A DNA stretch of 64,000 nt from Centroberyx gerrardi (Eukaryota > Chordata > Actinopteri > Beryciformes > Berycidae), in NCBI RefSeq assembly GCF_048128805.1, contig NC_136012.1:11779725-11843724 (forward strand), read 5' to 3'. Positions 1 to 11,630 of this stretch are shown here, in pieces (position 1 is the stretch's first letter; each line of letters opens with the position of its first letter). The notes below the pieces were generated by a model. The model was not told the origin of the DNA. It made no database searches and worked only from the letters and a program-made list of their open reading frames with translations. Position numbers and translations under genes: made by a program.

Positions 1-522
1 GTAACGTAGACTGGGGGCCAGTAGCGAGAGGACACCAGCAGGTCAACGTGGTCTCGAGCCGTCTCGCCCCTCACCATGTACTTAGAACCACACACCACCT
101 GCATACAGGCAGGGGACAGGAGTGGACAAGTAATGGTGAAAGCCCTTCCCAAAAGACTTACAGAGTGATGAATTCAAATATAACAGAAACATCTGAAACA
201 TTTGAGTGTCAGAGCTTTACAGTGCATATGTAACCCACTCTGATGACTGGGTGACTGGTTAAAGAGGAATTTACCTTGTGGGGGCAGACCTTGGACAGCT
301 TGCCAGCGGTGAGGTGTGGAGGGGGCTGGGGGGCGGTGGAGAGGCCGGTATGAACACGCGTGTACAGGGAGATCAGAGAGGTCAGCAACTCATTCTAACA
401 CAGAGGGAAAGAGGAGGAGGGAAGCTTATATTTAGACAAACACCCAGACAGACACAAAGAAATCAGAGTAAGCAGACAGAAGAACATTAGTTGAGAGGGC
501 AGCAGAGCAGCCTGCGTCCAGC

Positions 523-589
<67 letters not shown>

Positions 590-3500
590 GGGTGGAGTCC
601 GGTGCGGCGGTCTCCCCGCAGCAGTCCAGCAGGCTTCTCAGCTCCTCCTCACTGTGCTCTTCGATCCTGTCGAGTCTCAGCTGGCCCTCGTGGATCAGAC
701 GCACCACGACTGACGGGTCTCCTGAAACAGACAAGCATTTTAGTTAATGGGGAAATACGTTCTATTGAAGAAGTAAAAATATGTTTGTTTATGGTCTATA
801 TAAGCCATTCCAATCAGAACAAAGTTAATATGAATAAATCTGTCTCTAGAAATCAATGAACAATGTCTACAGGCAATAAGTGGGAGACTAAATTAAGGCT
901 AATGCAATATTAGTTGGAACTGTGACCCCTGTATAACATTTATATCATCCTACTGCTAGCTCTGTGGAGCTATGTGATTATATGACAGATTAGGAAGGGG
1001 AACAAACTCTTCTCTCTTGTTTCTGGCTTTCGGGGAAAATACTGAATGTTCGCTACTGAAACCCAAACGGAGGTCATTGGATTAACACATTTAAAAGCTG
1101 AAGTCCAGCAGTAGTTTGACAAAGCGGGTACCTGAGGGCTGCTGCGCGTGCGAGAGGACCTTGTCCTTCTCTGTGTTGATGACAGTGGGGCTCCTCATCA
1201 GCGGGGGGATGAAGGGGGCGATGATGGAAGCATCTACCCGCGTGATGGGGATGTCCGAGGGGAAAGCCGCCTGCTCGATGGCCTCACTCTCCATGGTCAG
1301 CCAGAAGTCGTCCACGTGCACCTCGTCCGAGACGGAAAACTCGGGCCAAGTAAACTGTGGTGAGAAAAAAAAAACTGTGTAAGCATGTGGAGGTTTCATA
1401 ATAATATGGAGTACAAGGGCATGCAGGCACACAAACACATCTGACATGTTCCCAAGCTGAGGTGTAACGTGTGTCAGAGATCTGTATGACACCGTCACTG
1501 CTGGATAGCTCTCAGTCTGTTGTCTCACTTTATTTATGGGTTTCATTTTCCCCATTTCTTTCTGTCATTAGCGCATCACCGTCTCTCACCTCCACATTCT
1601 TGAGCTCCAGCACGTTGTGTGTGTTGCGCTGGGCAATCTCCAGCTTGGGCGCGATGCCGCACACACCGCAGATCATGTCGTTGTAATCTCGTACTGTCGT
1701 GCACTCAAAGGCCCAGTAGCCACTCAGCAGGAGCTCTTGGATTTGGGACGACTCCTCTGGACTCAGAGCGTGGACTGATGGACGGACGGAGAGAGGCAGA
1801 GGCGGATAGAAAGACAGAAAATATGAAAGACAGAAGGAAAGAAAATGGCACATGCAGAAAACTTAAACAACCGTTCCAAAAGCCAGACAAAATCAGACTG
1901 AGACAGTAGCAGAATCCAGCCGGGTTGGGTGTTTACCGGGGTGATTGGGGACATGGTCCAGGATGGTCCTGACAGCCTGAGGTGGGTGATGGCCCAGTTT
2001 GATGTTGGCCCGGATCTTTAGGAACAGGTCAACACTCACCAGCAGTCTGTTCCCAATGTTGAACAAACCTGCGGGTACAAATTCACACCAAGCCAGGGAA
2101 AAATAATTAATAGTAGTTAGCTAGTAACCCGGCTATAGACCATAATGCAATTAAGGTTACGCTGTTTACATGCACCTTTGTTATACTGCAGTTGAGTATC
2201 CCTGTTACCACGAATTAACCAATTAACAGCATATCCCTGTCCACCTGCAGTGTCCTCACCTGCCCACAGATAAAGAGGTCCACCAGCAGCAACATATGTT
2301 CTCTTAGACTAAGCAGTAGTAAGCTTCTTGTAATACATGGGAAATAAATCATGATCCCAATAGCTATACTAAGTATTGCTTGCCGACATGCTTTCTGTTG
2401 ATGTCAAAATGCACCATAACACTGTGCAAGTCTGAGTTTGTGCAGAAGGCACAAACCAGACGTGAAAGGAGTATGAAGTTTCCATGACACAGTAACCTGT
2501 TTAATGCTGGAGTAAGCCAGGCATCTCAACCTGGTTTCTCATAATCAGAGTACGAGTTTCCATCCATATCGGGTAATCATTTCAAATTCTTCAGCTGATA
2601 TTTGTTGACATTCTCCAAAAATTCGCGTCGGAAAACGAACCAAAAGCAAGGAAAGACCGCCAGGCTTGGAGAGATTGATAGAAAAAGTCGATAAAAGAAT
2701 ATACGACATGTTGTGGGTGGTGTAGTTTACCTGGGTGCAGGTCAGTGAAGCTGTGCAGGGCCAGACACTGAGAGTTGAGACACACCTTCAGCTGGAGAGA
2801 GGCCGTCTGGATCAGAGTCTCAGTAAGCAGCCAGCAGTCCTCCTGTCCTGCAACAGTACTAGAGCAGACGGACACACACACACACAACAAAGCAGACATT
2901 AGTGAAGCAGAGACCAACAGAACACCACTGTATCGGAGTAATAAAAACAGAGGCAGGGTATAAAATGAAGAAATAATAATCAGGAGAGGAGAAGCCAGGT
3001 AGCCAAACAAGCCAACTGTCAAGACACAGAACAAACATCAGACTTTCTTCATAAACCAACACCTCTCCTCCTCTTCCTCCAGTAGAACACAATATCTCCC
3101 GCTCCTCCCCTCCCATCTCATCCCACCTCCTCACCTCTGACCTCCTTTGAACAGAGGATAGTGACAGAGGCCACAGTGAGTAGCAGCCGACTCATAGAAG
3201 CGGGGCCACCCAGACTGGACCAGCGTCTCTGTCTCCACGGCGTCTGCCTGGTCCTGTTCGCCTGGATGAATAAAGACTATCTGGGGAGTGTTGAGCTCCT
3301 GGATGAGGACCAGCGTTTCCTGGAGCTCCGTCTCACTCTCGGGGATCTGCAGGACCCGCCGCAGCAGCTGCAGGGTGGACTGGCGCTGCAGGTCCTTCTG
3401 GGCAGGACTCAGGACCTGGTATGGATCCAACAGAGCGCCAGACTGAGGGAGAGATGAGATGATGAGAGAGATGAGATGAGATGAGAGATGAGGAGAGAGA

Positions 3501-4610
3501 GGAGCTGTATTGATCCCCAAGGAGAAATTGGGTCATTGCAGCAGCAAAGAATAAAGGTATAGGTTGGTGAACAAGGAGTAAAAGGTACTAAAGGATTAGG
3601 CTGAAAAGGTAATAAGCAATATAAAATAGTACAATAATATAAAAAATGTGTCTTCATTAGCATCTCCATAAGTTTCTACTGGCTAAAAAGAATTCTTGCT
3701 ATGATGGCTACTGACAGATTTCGATGTGTCAAGCAAGATATCAACTAGAGAAATAGAGAACTAGATTCTCAGAATGTAATACTATTATTACTACTTCTAA
3801 CAACAATAATAACAATAAAAACTATATTTATAGCACTTTTCAAACAAAGAAGCAATAGTGGAAAGAGAAACATTATTATATAACAGCACGTGTGAATTAA
3901 AAGGTCTTAAGAAGGGATTTAAAAGACAACGCTAATTCTGAGCTCCTCAGGGAGGGAATTGCAAAGAGTAGGTGCCCTGACAGCAAGGGCCCGGTCTCCT
4001 TTAGTCCTTTAAGTCTAGATTCAGGAATGACCAGAAGGCACCCAGACTCACAAGGGGTCAAGAGGTCAGAGATACAACTGGGAGCTATTTAAAAGTGATG
4101 AGCAAAATGTGAAGGAAGACAGCCTTAACCTTGGCTCCTACAGCGTTCTTCCGGGACAGGTCCCAGCCACATTTAGGGCACTCGGCAGGTTTGTGTCTGT
4201 TCTTATACACATAGTCGCAGGACGGGTTCTTACACCGGCCCCTGCCCCGCGCTGTAGACAGACCCAAGTCCTGAGACATAAGAACAGAGAAACAATTACC
4301 CAAAGAACAAGAAACAAGAGACATCCAGAGACAAAACTACATCTGAAAGGAACATTGAGCTAAAATGAATCTGCCTGAGTGTCAGTAAAGCCCAAATGAT
4401 GCAGGCTAAATTGTGCAGGTAATAGCAGTATACTGACAAAGCTGGAAATGGTGTTCTGTTTGAAAGGCATGACTGACAGGATATTCACTCCCTTATCAAT
4501 CAGTGAAGCAATATGCTGGCTGCCATCTGCTGAGGCAGGGGAGTCCTGTGAAAAAACATACAGAGAGTGAGAAAAACAGACAGAGAGTAAATTTATAGCA
4601 TTATTACTTT

Positions 4611-4651
<41 letters not shown>

Positions 4652-7600
4652 ACCTGCTTGGCTGTGGTTGCTGGGACTGTTTGGCCGAGCTGTTTCAAAG
4701 TGCTGGGTTTGAGACCTGAGAAACTCTCACTAGGCACTGTGGTCAGAAAACAACAACCACATCAAATGAGAGCAGAAACCTCAGAACGTACAAACACACC
4801 TGCAAACATTTCACTTCCCCTCACATAATGAAGACATAACTTCCGCCGTATCGTGTCGATAATAAACAGTCAGTGAACATGCAATGAAGTCATTCTGAAC
4901 TACTGAACTGAATGGAAAGGAAACCCTAAATTCACTAAAAGTTGCAAGAAAGACATCAAATAAAGTATAATTACAGGAAATCAAATGATATACAGTACCG
5001 ACGGCTGATTTGTTGTTGACACTCAGAGATTTCCCTTTGTCAGGTGGGACAGTTATGAACTGGAGCAAGGCACGGCCTAGGAATAGGTATAAATCCATAA
5101 GACAACAGCTTATTTTATCATTGCATCACACAACATTGGTTGTTCATGTGCTGTATGCTGTGTCTGACCTGTGCTGCAGTAGGCAGGGAGGATGGGTCTT
5201 ACGGGTCTCTTCTGCACAGCAGCGTTGCTTCTGTCTTGACCTTGGGCTGTGGCGCCCTTAGCACTGCCTTTCAACGCTCTGCTGGTTCACACAGAGGAAG
5301 TATTCATAAAGTAAGATATAAACCAATTTGTAGGTAAGGCATTGTTATTACGTGCAATAAAATTCATTTGCTATAACAATACAGTAAGGAGTCTATACAA
5401 TCTTATTCCATCCATATTTTCAGGTTTACAATAGGTCTGGGTCTCGCACTTTAATATATTTCAACATTTCAAATAGAAATATTGTTAATGAGGCCAAATG
5501 CAAATGACTGAAAATGATGTCAGTACCTATATTTACTGCCACTGGAATGTATAACAATTTTAAATAAAAGGTGTCAAGTTATCACACACATAACAAACAC
5601 AAGTTATCCATCTATACTGTACATACACTGAAAGCCAATAACAAAGCTCTACAGCTGCTCACCTTGTTTGTGCCTGTGTCTTGGTGCTGCTGCCCTCTAG
5701 TGGCGCTCCTGGTAGAACTGCACGCTGTTTCCTGGAGCTCCGCTGAACTCGCCCTTCTTTCTTGCCTCCAGTGGCGTTTGTGTTACTGACAGTGGTCGTC
5801 TTCTCCTCAGCAGCAGACAAAGTGGGTTGACCGCTCTCATTAGAGTTGGTTTCAGCTTTCTGTGGAGTTTGCTTAGATGCAGCATCTTTCGCATGGGTCT
5901 TCTTTGCCTAATATGGAAATATGGAAGACTTAGCCATAGCTAAGCCATAGCTAAAATGACCTGTACCACTGTACCCTAAATCACTTCAATCCCCTTATAT
6001 ATTCATAATAGATGCAACAGCCCTAATTTTTCAGGTACAGATATTGCTTGTCACTTACAGCAGGCACCCACTTGCCACCCAGGTGGCTCCCACATTCGGG
6101 GCAAGTCGGTGGTTTGTGGCGGGTGACATACACGAATGAACAGCCAGGAGTTGGGCACCTCCCCCGACCTCTCCTGGTGTAAGTCTTTACAGTCTGCAAA
6201 AGAGGGAAAATGTTTAAACCTGTGGCTCTCAATGTCCATTACAATGACCCACTCAAATGATTTCTCAAATTTATTCAACTGGGTGTTGATATTCTTGGAA
6301 TTTTTCTGTAAATAGCTTTGAAATCTGCCTCTTTCTAAATCTACATTTTTATAGTGAATGAACATTTGTGAGTGGTTACCATTTTATATGAAGGTTTGGC
6401 ACTCTGTTCTATGCTGGTTCCTACAGAGACCATCATCATTGGGCCAACAGAGCTGGCACCTGCCAAAGACTTGGGCTCCAGCAGGTTCTGAAGAGACGGA
6501 GAAATCACATCACAACATCATCCAGAACACTGTTTGTGAGTAAAATGGTCAGCTGCATTGGTTTTTAACTAGTAATTTCATGCTCTAAAAATCCCTGAAT
6601 GAATGAGTGAATGAATGAAGCACACTGCTACTTGGCAGATGGAAGTTTAGGTCTCACCTGGGTGGGTATGATGGCGACCACCTGTGTAGTTTCGCCTCGC
6701 ATCTGCTGCACCATTGCCCCGCCCACGTCCCCTTCCTCAGATGCCATGCTAATGACGCTATAACCACTACCAACGACTCTCGACTCGTTCCCCCTCAGCA
6801 GCGTCCCATCTGCTGTGAGGGCAGTGGAGCTCTGTGTGTCTGTGGGTGCCATCATACAGGCAGAGGCTTTGGGGTCAGAGGAGGGCAGGAGTCCCTGGAG
6901 GGCCGTGGGATGAGACACCGCAGCCGTTACCTCGGCCAGGCCCTCGACGGCGACGCACTGCTCGCCGAGCTCCACCTCGCTGCCCAGCCCCAGAGGCGGG
7001 AGCTGGGGCTCTTGGGGGAGGGAGAGGGAGGGCAGGCCTCCTTCCACCGGGGAGTCCAGAGACTCCACACACACCTCTGGCTGGGAGCCTCCTGCCTGGT
7101 GGTTCGAGGAGGAGCCTTTGGGCAGAAGGACGTAACTGGCCCTGGGGAGGATCTTGCGGAAGCCCGGCAGGTCCTGGGAGGGGCCGAGTGAGGGCTGAGG
7201 GAGGTACACAGATGGGAGAATTAATGCTCTACGACTACGTTATGACTCACTATGCTGACACTGAGATTATACTAGACACCAGTGAACAAGGCTGGAGCAG
7301 AGATAAAGGGCTGAGTGAAACTGTGAGAATGGGTCTTCTTCACTCTGATACAGATAAACCAGATGCATGGGCTTGCTCACATGTTGAGGATGTAACTTAC
7401 TGTTTCTATGCCCTCCTTCTCCAACTTGGCCTTCTCCAGATAGTAGCCTTTCTCAGCCACACTGAGCCGTTTCCAGCTCTCACTGATGCGCTTGTTGATC
7501 TCTGACTGCGGCAGGTTCGGGATTTCCTGCTGCATCATCTGGTGGACATCAAAGTAGTACAGCAGGTAGGCAGACCTAAAGACAGAGGGGATTCAGTGTC

Positions 7601-7857
7601 AGCAATCCGTAATGGAGACTGATAAGAGAGACGGAAAAGAAGAACCTTTCATTTGTGTGTTAAACTGTGTGTGAAAGTAGTTTGGGTCTGATACATTACC
7701 TGGGCTTCTTGGGTTTCTCCACAGTGTCTTCCTGAGCTCTGTTCTTCCTCTTCTTGGGGGAGGTCACTTCCATCAGGGTGTAGCAGCTCTCCACCTCCTC
7801 TGTCATTTTCACATTGTCATACACCTCCACCGTCTCCATGGTTTCCATGGTCTCCAT
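1..7857 (-). CDS. hmgxb3: HMG-box domain-containing protein 3 (HMGXB3), 3' end beyond window
   Basis: Nineteen coding exons in transcript order: 7700-7857, 7401-7575, 6658-7194, 6380-6487, 6059-6193, 5663-5907, 5169-5278, 4999-5076, 4654-4715, 4434-4545, 4130-4251, 3135-3442, 2731-2858, 1937-2068, 1590-1774, 1132-1354, 588-721, 275-325 and 1-80 (cut by the window edge). All joins have GT-AG sites and keep one frame for about 1,027 codons. The start is the first of three closely spaced ATGs (residues METMETMETVE). Residues about 48-115 form an HMG box (KPKKPRSAYLLYYFD, then SEINKRISESWKRL). An HMG box is a DNA-bending fold, so nuclear action is likely. Two similar four-cysteine modules follow: residues 327-371 (RGRGRCPTPGC, later CPECG) and 574-614 (RGRGRCKNPSC, later CPKCG). 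The rest is not a domain I recognise. The biochemical role of HMGXB3 is poorly known. The HMG box plus duplicated zinc module and the 5q32-like neighbours make the identity firm. Exon 80-1 is the least certain. Confidence 0.9.
524..587. repeat. Compound (CT)n(CA)n microsatellite abutting an hmgxb3 exon
   Basis: About 36 bases of CT followed by 28 of CA run directly into the exon at 588-721. In the sense of hmgxb3, the GT of the 5' splice site is the first unit of the (GT)n run. Confidence 0.9.
3485..3655. repeat. Interspersed repeat relic in an hmgxb3 intron
   Basis: The string TGTATTGATCCCCAAGGAGA, then AATTGGGTCATTGCAGCAGC and an A-rich run of AATAAA-like units, matches the general form of a very common teleost repeat end (TTTATTGATCCCC, then GGGAAATT, then CAGCAGC). 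It is diverged and incomplete. The family cannot be named without a repeat library. Confidence 0.45.
3775..4085. repeat. Second interspersed repeat relic in the same hmgxb3 intron
   Basis: A block opens with TATTTATAGCACTTTTCAAA and later reads GGGAGGGAATTGCAAAGAGT, AAGGGCCCGGTCTCCTTTAG and AGATTCAGGAATGACCAG. These phrases recur in many fish genomes as an interspersed repeat. It has no coding frame and stops before the exon at 4130-4251. Confidence 0.45.
4615..4650. repeat. (TG)n microsatellite beside an hmgxb3 donor
   Basis: About 17 TG units on plus, CA in gene sense. The repeat begins 4 nt past the 5' splice site of the exon at 4654-4715, whose donor reads GTTAAC. Confidence 0.9.
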
Positions 7858-8257
7858 GGCTGCAGATCTGGGACCAGCTTGGGGAATAGTAAAATATTTG
7901 TTTTATAGTCATGTTTGCTGTGTTTGGATGGTATATCTCTGATGATGGGGGGCAAATGGAGATGCTTTGAATAATAAAACCCATTGAAAGCAAGACAGTC
8001 CAACCAAGGGCTGCTGTGACATATCAACTCTCTGCAGACTAGAGAGGAAGCAGCACGAATAATGACTTTATTCGATAACTAAATATAACGAAAATACACA
8101 AGCCATGAATGGGTATCACTGACAGACTAATGAAGTGACAGCATGTCAAAAGTATTGGTCCTTCCCTGCTTTAAAATGTAGAGTTATTGGTGTGTGTTTA
8201 TACTGACTGCACACTCGGTGAGTTATCCAATGAGGTGCCTTCTTATTGAAGCCTTAC

Positions 8258-8430
8258 CTCTGGTGTCCCGGGGCTCTGCAAACTGCGCTGCACAACCCTC
8301 AAAAGATGCCGAAAATATCAAGCATTGTACCGACGACCAAAAATACGGGTATTTTTCTACGCTCCATATCAAATTAGGGATTTGTGGTTCATAAATGTCC
8401 AGTACAATAGCTTGGTTTGTCCTCGCCTTG
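8258..8430 (-). other. hmgxb3: hmgxb3 5' untranslated exon (right edge approximate)
   Basis: On the minus strand a strong donor (CCAGAG followed by GTAAGG) ends at 8258. No acceptor-like join or coding frame is needed, so this is best read as the first, noncoding exon, joined to the ATG exon across an intron of about 0.4 kb. The transcription start is not visible. The right edge is a guess, set by the CCAAT boxes just beyond it. Confidence 0.45.
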
Positions 8431-9107
8431 CAGAAAACATGGCGCTTTGTTGCTATGGTCTTCAACCAATCACGTCTCGGAATAAACAAGCACAGGCCAA
8501 TCACAGAAGACGTTTTTGACACGTGAAAGTAATGCGTGCGCCCATACACCTCTGGAGGACATGTTTTGACAGATCTAGGCTCAGTTTTATCTCGATACAT
8601 TTCTGACAAACTACTGACATGACTGACATTGTGGACTTTGGGAACAGTGTTTATAGTGCGACACAAAGTACAGTTCACACAATTAACCACAACTCTGTGT
8701 GTAATAAGCTCAGATGATTCAGCTAATCGATATCCCAAGTATATTTGAGTCATGAGTAGAGTCTTGAAGATGTTTTCTCCATACACCCCATGCTTAAATC
8801 GTGTGTAACCCTCAGCGCCGTCTTGCAGACAAGCGGCGTTGTCATGGAATTAAATCAAACCGCAACTCTGCCAAATATGTCTCTTTAGATTATGCTTGTC
8901 TTTCAGACAGGTTGCTCAATACACCTGTCTCCAACCATATGTTCACTGTCTTGTTTTCTTAAATTGCAATACTCATCTGTAAGACGATGCTGAGGGCTGA
9001 AACACCCTTTGAGCGAATAACTGCCAGGCCAAAGTAATCGCGCTGAATACAAGTAGCAGACTGTCCCAGGCTTATGAGTCAAGCGCAGATCATTCCATTG
9101 AGCAAAG
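8431..9107. promoter_or_regulatory. Probable bidirectional promoter between hmgxb3 and slc35a4
   Basis: The two genes are divergent. Their first exons are separated by roughly 0.7 kb. Two CCAAT boxes lie at 8466-8470 and 8497-8501, 31 bp apart in the same orientation, which suits NF-Y binding. An RFX-like half site (GTTGCTATGG) lies near 8449-8458. No TATA box is obvious for either gene. The slc35a4 5' UTR probably begins within the last few hundred bases. Confidence 0.4.
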
Positions 9108-10021
9108 ATGGCGGATGACAAGGTGAGTAAGTTACTGTGCTCTGACTTTAAACTTATTAATTTCACGTGTCCTGTCAGATGACAGTCCTTTCTAGGGCAG
9201 GAGGAATTAACTCCTTTCCTCTCTGCAGCAGCTGGCTTTATGTTGAGATTACACGGGGAAGGTTAGATGCTGTACGAATTTCATCGCTCCTTGTGCTTGC
9301 TAAGCTTTTGCTATGTAGCTAGCGTTAGCTAGTGAGGACAGTTAGCAAACTTTAAGAAAACTAAGTAATGTAACTTGGTTGCTAGAGAAGCTCTTGTGGA
9401 GCGATTCTGTATTCTATAGTCAACAAAAATCTATCGTGTATGGAGCAGCGTTAACTGTGTTATCCACAATAAGATGTTAATTTAGTAAAAGTGTTATAAC
9501 ATCACTGTTACCTAATGCTCATGTGATCCCCCACTTACATTTTAGGATCCTCTGAAACAGTTGAAAGATCTGACCCAGCTCAAGAATCAGTTAGAAGAGA
9601 TCCAGAGGCGAGTGGAGAACGAAGTTTCCGTAGGAATTCCTCAGGTAAGTTGCTCATGTTTCTTTGATCATTGAATAGATCCTTTAAGCTACTGTGATTT
9701 TCTCTTGTCTACCAAGTGAATGCACCAACCTTAGTTTGATTAGTTAACCTAATTGTATTTCCTGAACCCCGTTCCTGTGTTGGGACAGTGATAAAAGTGT
9801 TCCTGTTAATGTTTCTGTTGTAGGGAGGCTCTGTGTTGGGATCTCCGTTCCTGAAGGGGTTTCTGGCCGGCTATGTGGTGGCCAAGCTCCGCTCCTCTGC
9901 CATCCTGGGGGTGCTGCTGGGAACAATCACTGGCATGTACGCAGCACAGAGCTATCAAGTGCCCAACATTGAAAGGACTGTGAAAGATTATTTGAACAAC
10001 ATGAAAAAAGGACCAAAGTAA
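9108..10021 (+). CDS. slc35a4: SLC35A4 upstream open reading frame microprotein (103 aa)
   Basis: Three coding exons, 9108-9122, 9546-9644 and 9824-10021 (stop TAA), join with GT-AG sites to give exactly 103 residues, beginning MADDKDPLKQLKDLTQL and ending YLNNMKKGPK. This is the length and character of the known vertebrate SLC35A4 microprotein (SLC35A4-MP), encoded upstream of the transporter on the same mRNA and reported at the mitochondrial inner membrane. An amphipathic, coiled-coil-like N-terminal half (about residues 6-30) is followed by one hydrophobic segment (about 62-80: SSAILGVLLGTITGMYAAQ). The start codon has a strong context, with A at -3 and G at +4. The protein is so well kept that it must be a real product rather than a purely regulatory upstream frame. 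The transporter frame starts 631 nt downstream. Confidence 0.93.
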
Positions 10022-10652
10022 TTTGGACTGACTACTAGCCCACATCTTCCTTTGCCTGTGGTATAGGGGCACAACAGCAGGAGACACTGTTGCAGCTGCT
10101 GGTTTGTCAGTGGCTCATGAACAGAGAAGCCTCGAGGCTCTCCTGATATCCTATGGATGTCATGATATAACTGGAATTTCATTGGGGACTCAAAGTTTTT
10201 TTTCATTTTTGTGCAAGTTTAGGGTGATGCTTCAGTTACAGACTCTTGTATTTCCTTTCCATTGATAAATGTTAGATGTACTCACTCAATACCAGACTTT
10301 GTGCCTACAAGGTTTTAATTGTTCCCTCAGATTTTGACTGCTGTCTTAGTATTGTTGCCTGGAGCAGCTGTCTAAGCCAGTTTGACTTTGAATCAGGGAT
10401 GTGTATAACAGCCAGTTATCCCTGCAAATGCTTCTTACACCCACATGATTCAGCTCAAAATACACGTTTACTGAAATAATTGTGTATCAGTATTTAATAA
10501 TTGACATTTGGTTGGGATTTATAGCTTTGTTTATTTTTAAAATGGCCTCATTGTGATTATTTATGACTTGATGTGAGGTTTTTTTTACACTATTGGTATT
10601 ATTCACAGATTTGTTTAGGAGTTATTTAAGTGTTTAGTTTGCAGTATTGAGA
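10022..10652 (+). other. slc35a4: slc35a4 intercistronic region
   Basis: This 631-nt stretch lies between the microprotein stop and the transporter ATG. It is AT-rich and contains about ten ATG triplets (for example in 10115-10165 and near 10230, 10274 and 10400), so simple leaky scanning or short-distance reinitiation would be difficult. It ends in a pyrimidine-rich splice-acceptor-like sequence, TTTAGTTTGCAG, at 10633-10644. That is only 8 nt before the transporter ATG at 10653. Confidence 0.6.
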
Positions 10653-11630
10653 ATGATCGTGATCCAGAATGTGGGGCCCAGTTCCCCAGCCAGGCGCAGG
10701 AGACAATGGGTGAAGAGGCTCGAGTGGGGCGTCCTCCTGGGGCTGATGGTCCTCATCTATGGCTCCCACGCACCGCTCATCGCCCTCACCAAGGTCGATG
10801 GTCAAGTCCCCTTCAGCCCCTCTTCTTGCGTTGTCATGATTGAGTTAGTCAAACTCCTGATCTCCCTGGCGACCCTCCTCCTGACTGGGGACCCGTCTGC
10901 CTTACGCGCCGCTCCCTCCCTGGTCCTCGTGGCTCCCTATGCAGTCCCCGCCGTCCTCTACGCCCTCAACAACAACCTGGTAGTTCTCATGCAGGCCTAC
11001 ATGGACCCCAGCTCCTACCAAGTCCTCAGCAACCTGAAAATCGCCTCCACTGCCCTGCTCTACTCCTTTTGTCTGGGCAAGAGGCTTCGGTCCGCTCAGT
11101 GGTTATCGCTGGGGCTCCTCATGGGGGCCGGGGTGTGCCACAGCTACAGCAGCCTGGATCTGGGGGACCTGGAGAGGGCTGAAGCTGAGGCAAGTCCCCG
11201 GCTTCATGTCACAGCCTGGGGCCTTTTCCTGGTGCTGGTGTACTGCTTTATTTCAGGCCTGGCAGCTGTTTACACAGAGAGGGTGCTGAAGAGCCAGCAG
11301 CTGCCGCTCAGCCTGCAGAACCTTTACCTATATGTGTTTGGAGTGGCCATCAATGGGGTCTCCTCTCTCTCCAGTGTCGCAAGTGAAAAGGGTTTCCTGG
11401 AGGGATACTCAGGGGCTGTGTGGGCCATTATAGCAGGGCAGGCAGCTAACGGACTCCTGATGTCTGTGGTGCTGAAGCACGGCAGTGGGATCACCAGGCT
11501 GTTTGTCATCTCCTGCTCCATGCTGGTCAACGCTCTGTTGTCCTGGGCCATCTTAGGGCTGCAGCTCACCCCTCTTTTCCTCCTGCCCGTTTCTATGATC
11601 GGTCTGGCAGCTTACTTGTATTACAGGTAG
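10653..11630 (+). CDS. slc35a4: Solute carrier family 35 member A4, nucleotide-sugar transporter
   Basis: A single-exon frame of 325 codons, close to the roughly 324 residues of the mammalian protein. It begins MIVIQNVGPSSPARRRRQWV, an Arg-rich cytosolic head, followed by about eight to ten hydrophobic segments. The family signature is visible at about residues 110-170: NNNLVVLMQAYMDPSSYQVL, then SNLKIASTALLYSF and LGKRLRSAQWLSLGLLMGAG. The SLC35A family moves nucleotide sugars into the Golgi lumen in exchange for the nucleoside monophosphate. SLC35A4 has been linked to CDP-ribitol transport and UDP-sugar handling, but its substrate is less settled than that of its paralogues. An in-frame TTG lies two codons upstream, but the ATG at 10653 is the natural start. 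The codons are rich in G and C at third positions, unlike the flanking AT-rich UTRs. The 3' UTR runs to the AATAAA at 12207-12212. Confidence 0.95.
   Translation: MIVIQNVGPSSPARRRRQWVKRLEWGVLLGLMVLIYGSHAPLIALTKVDGQVPFSPSSCVVMIELVKLLISLATLLLTGDPSALRAAPSLVLVAPYAVPAVLYALNNNLVVLMQAYMDPSSYQVLSNLKIASTALLYSFCLGKRLRSAQWLSLGLLMGAGVCHSYSSLDLGDLERAEAEASPRLHVTAWGLFLVLVYCFISGLAAVYTERVLKSQQLPLSLQNLYLYVFGVAINGVSSLSSVASEKGFLEGYSGAVWAIIAGQAANGLLMSVVLKHGSGITRLFVISCSMLVNALLSWAILGLQLTPLFLLPVSMIGLAAYLYYR

Noticed and set aside
4271-4437. An earlier exon model with the second zinc-module exon ending at 4270
   Set aside because: It needed a poor donor in the previous exon. The acceptor at 4252-4253 (CTACAG) with donor GTATAC at 4433 keeps phase and matches the exon start of the first zinc module.
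6834-7505. Plus-strand open frame of 223 codons, opposite hmgxb3 exons
   Set aside because: It lies antisense to the large hmgxb3 exon at 6658-7194 and the HMG-box exon. Its translation is low-complexity Arg/Pro/Gly, as expected from a GC-rich exon read backwards.
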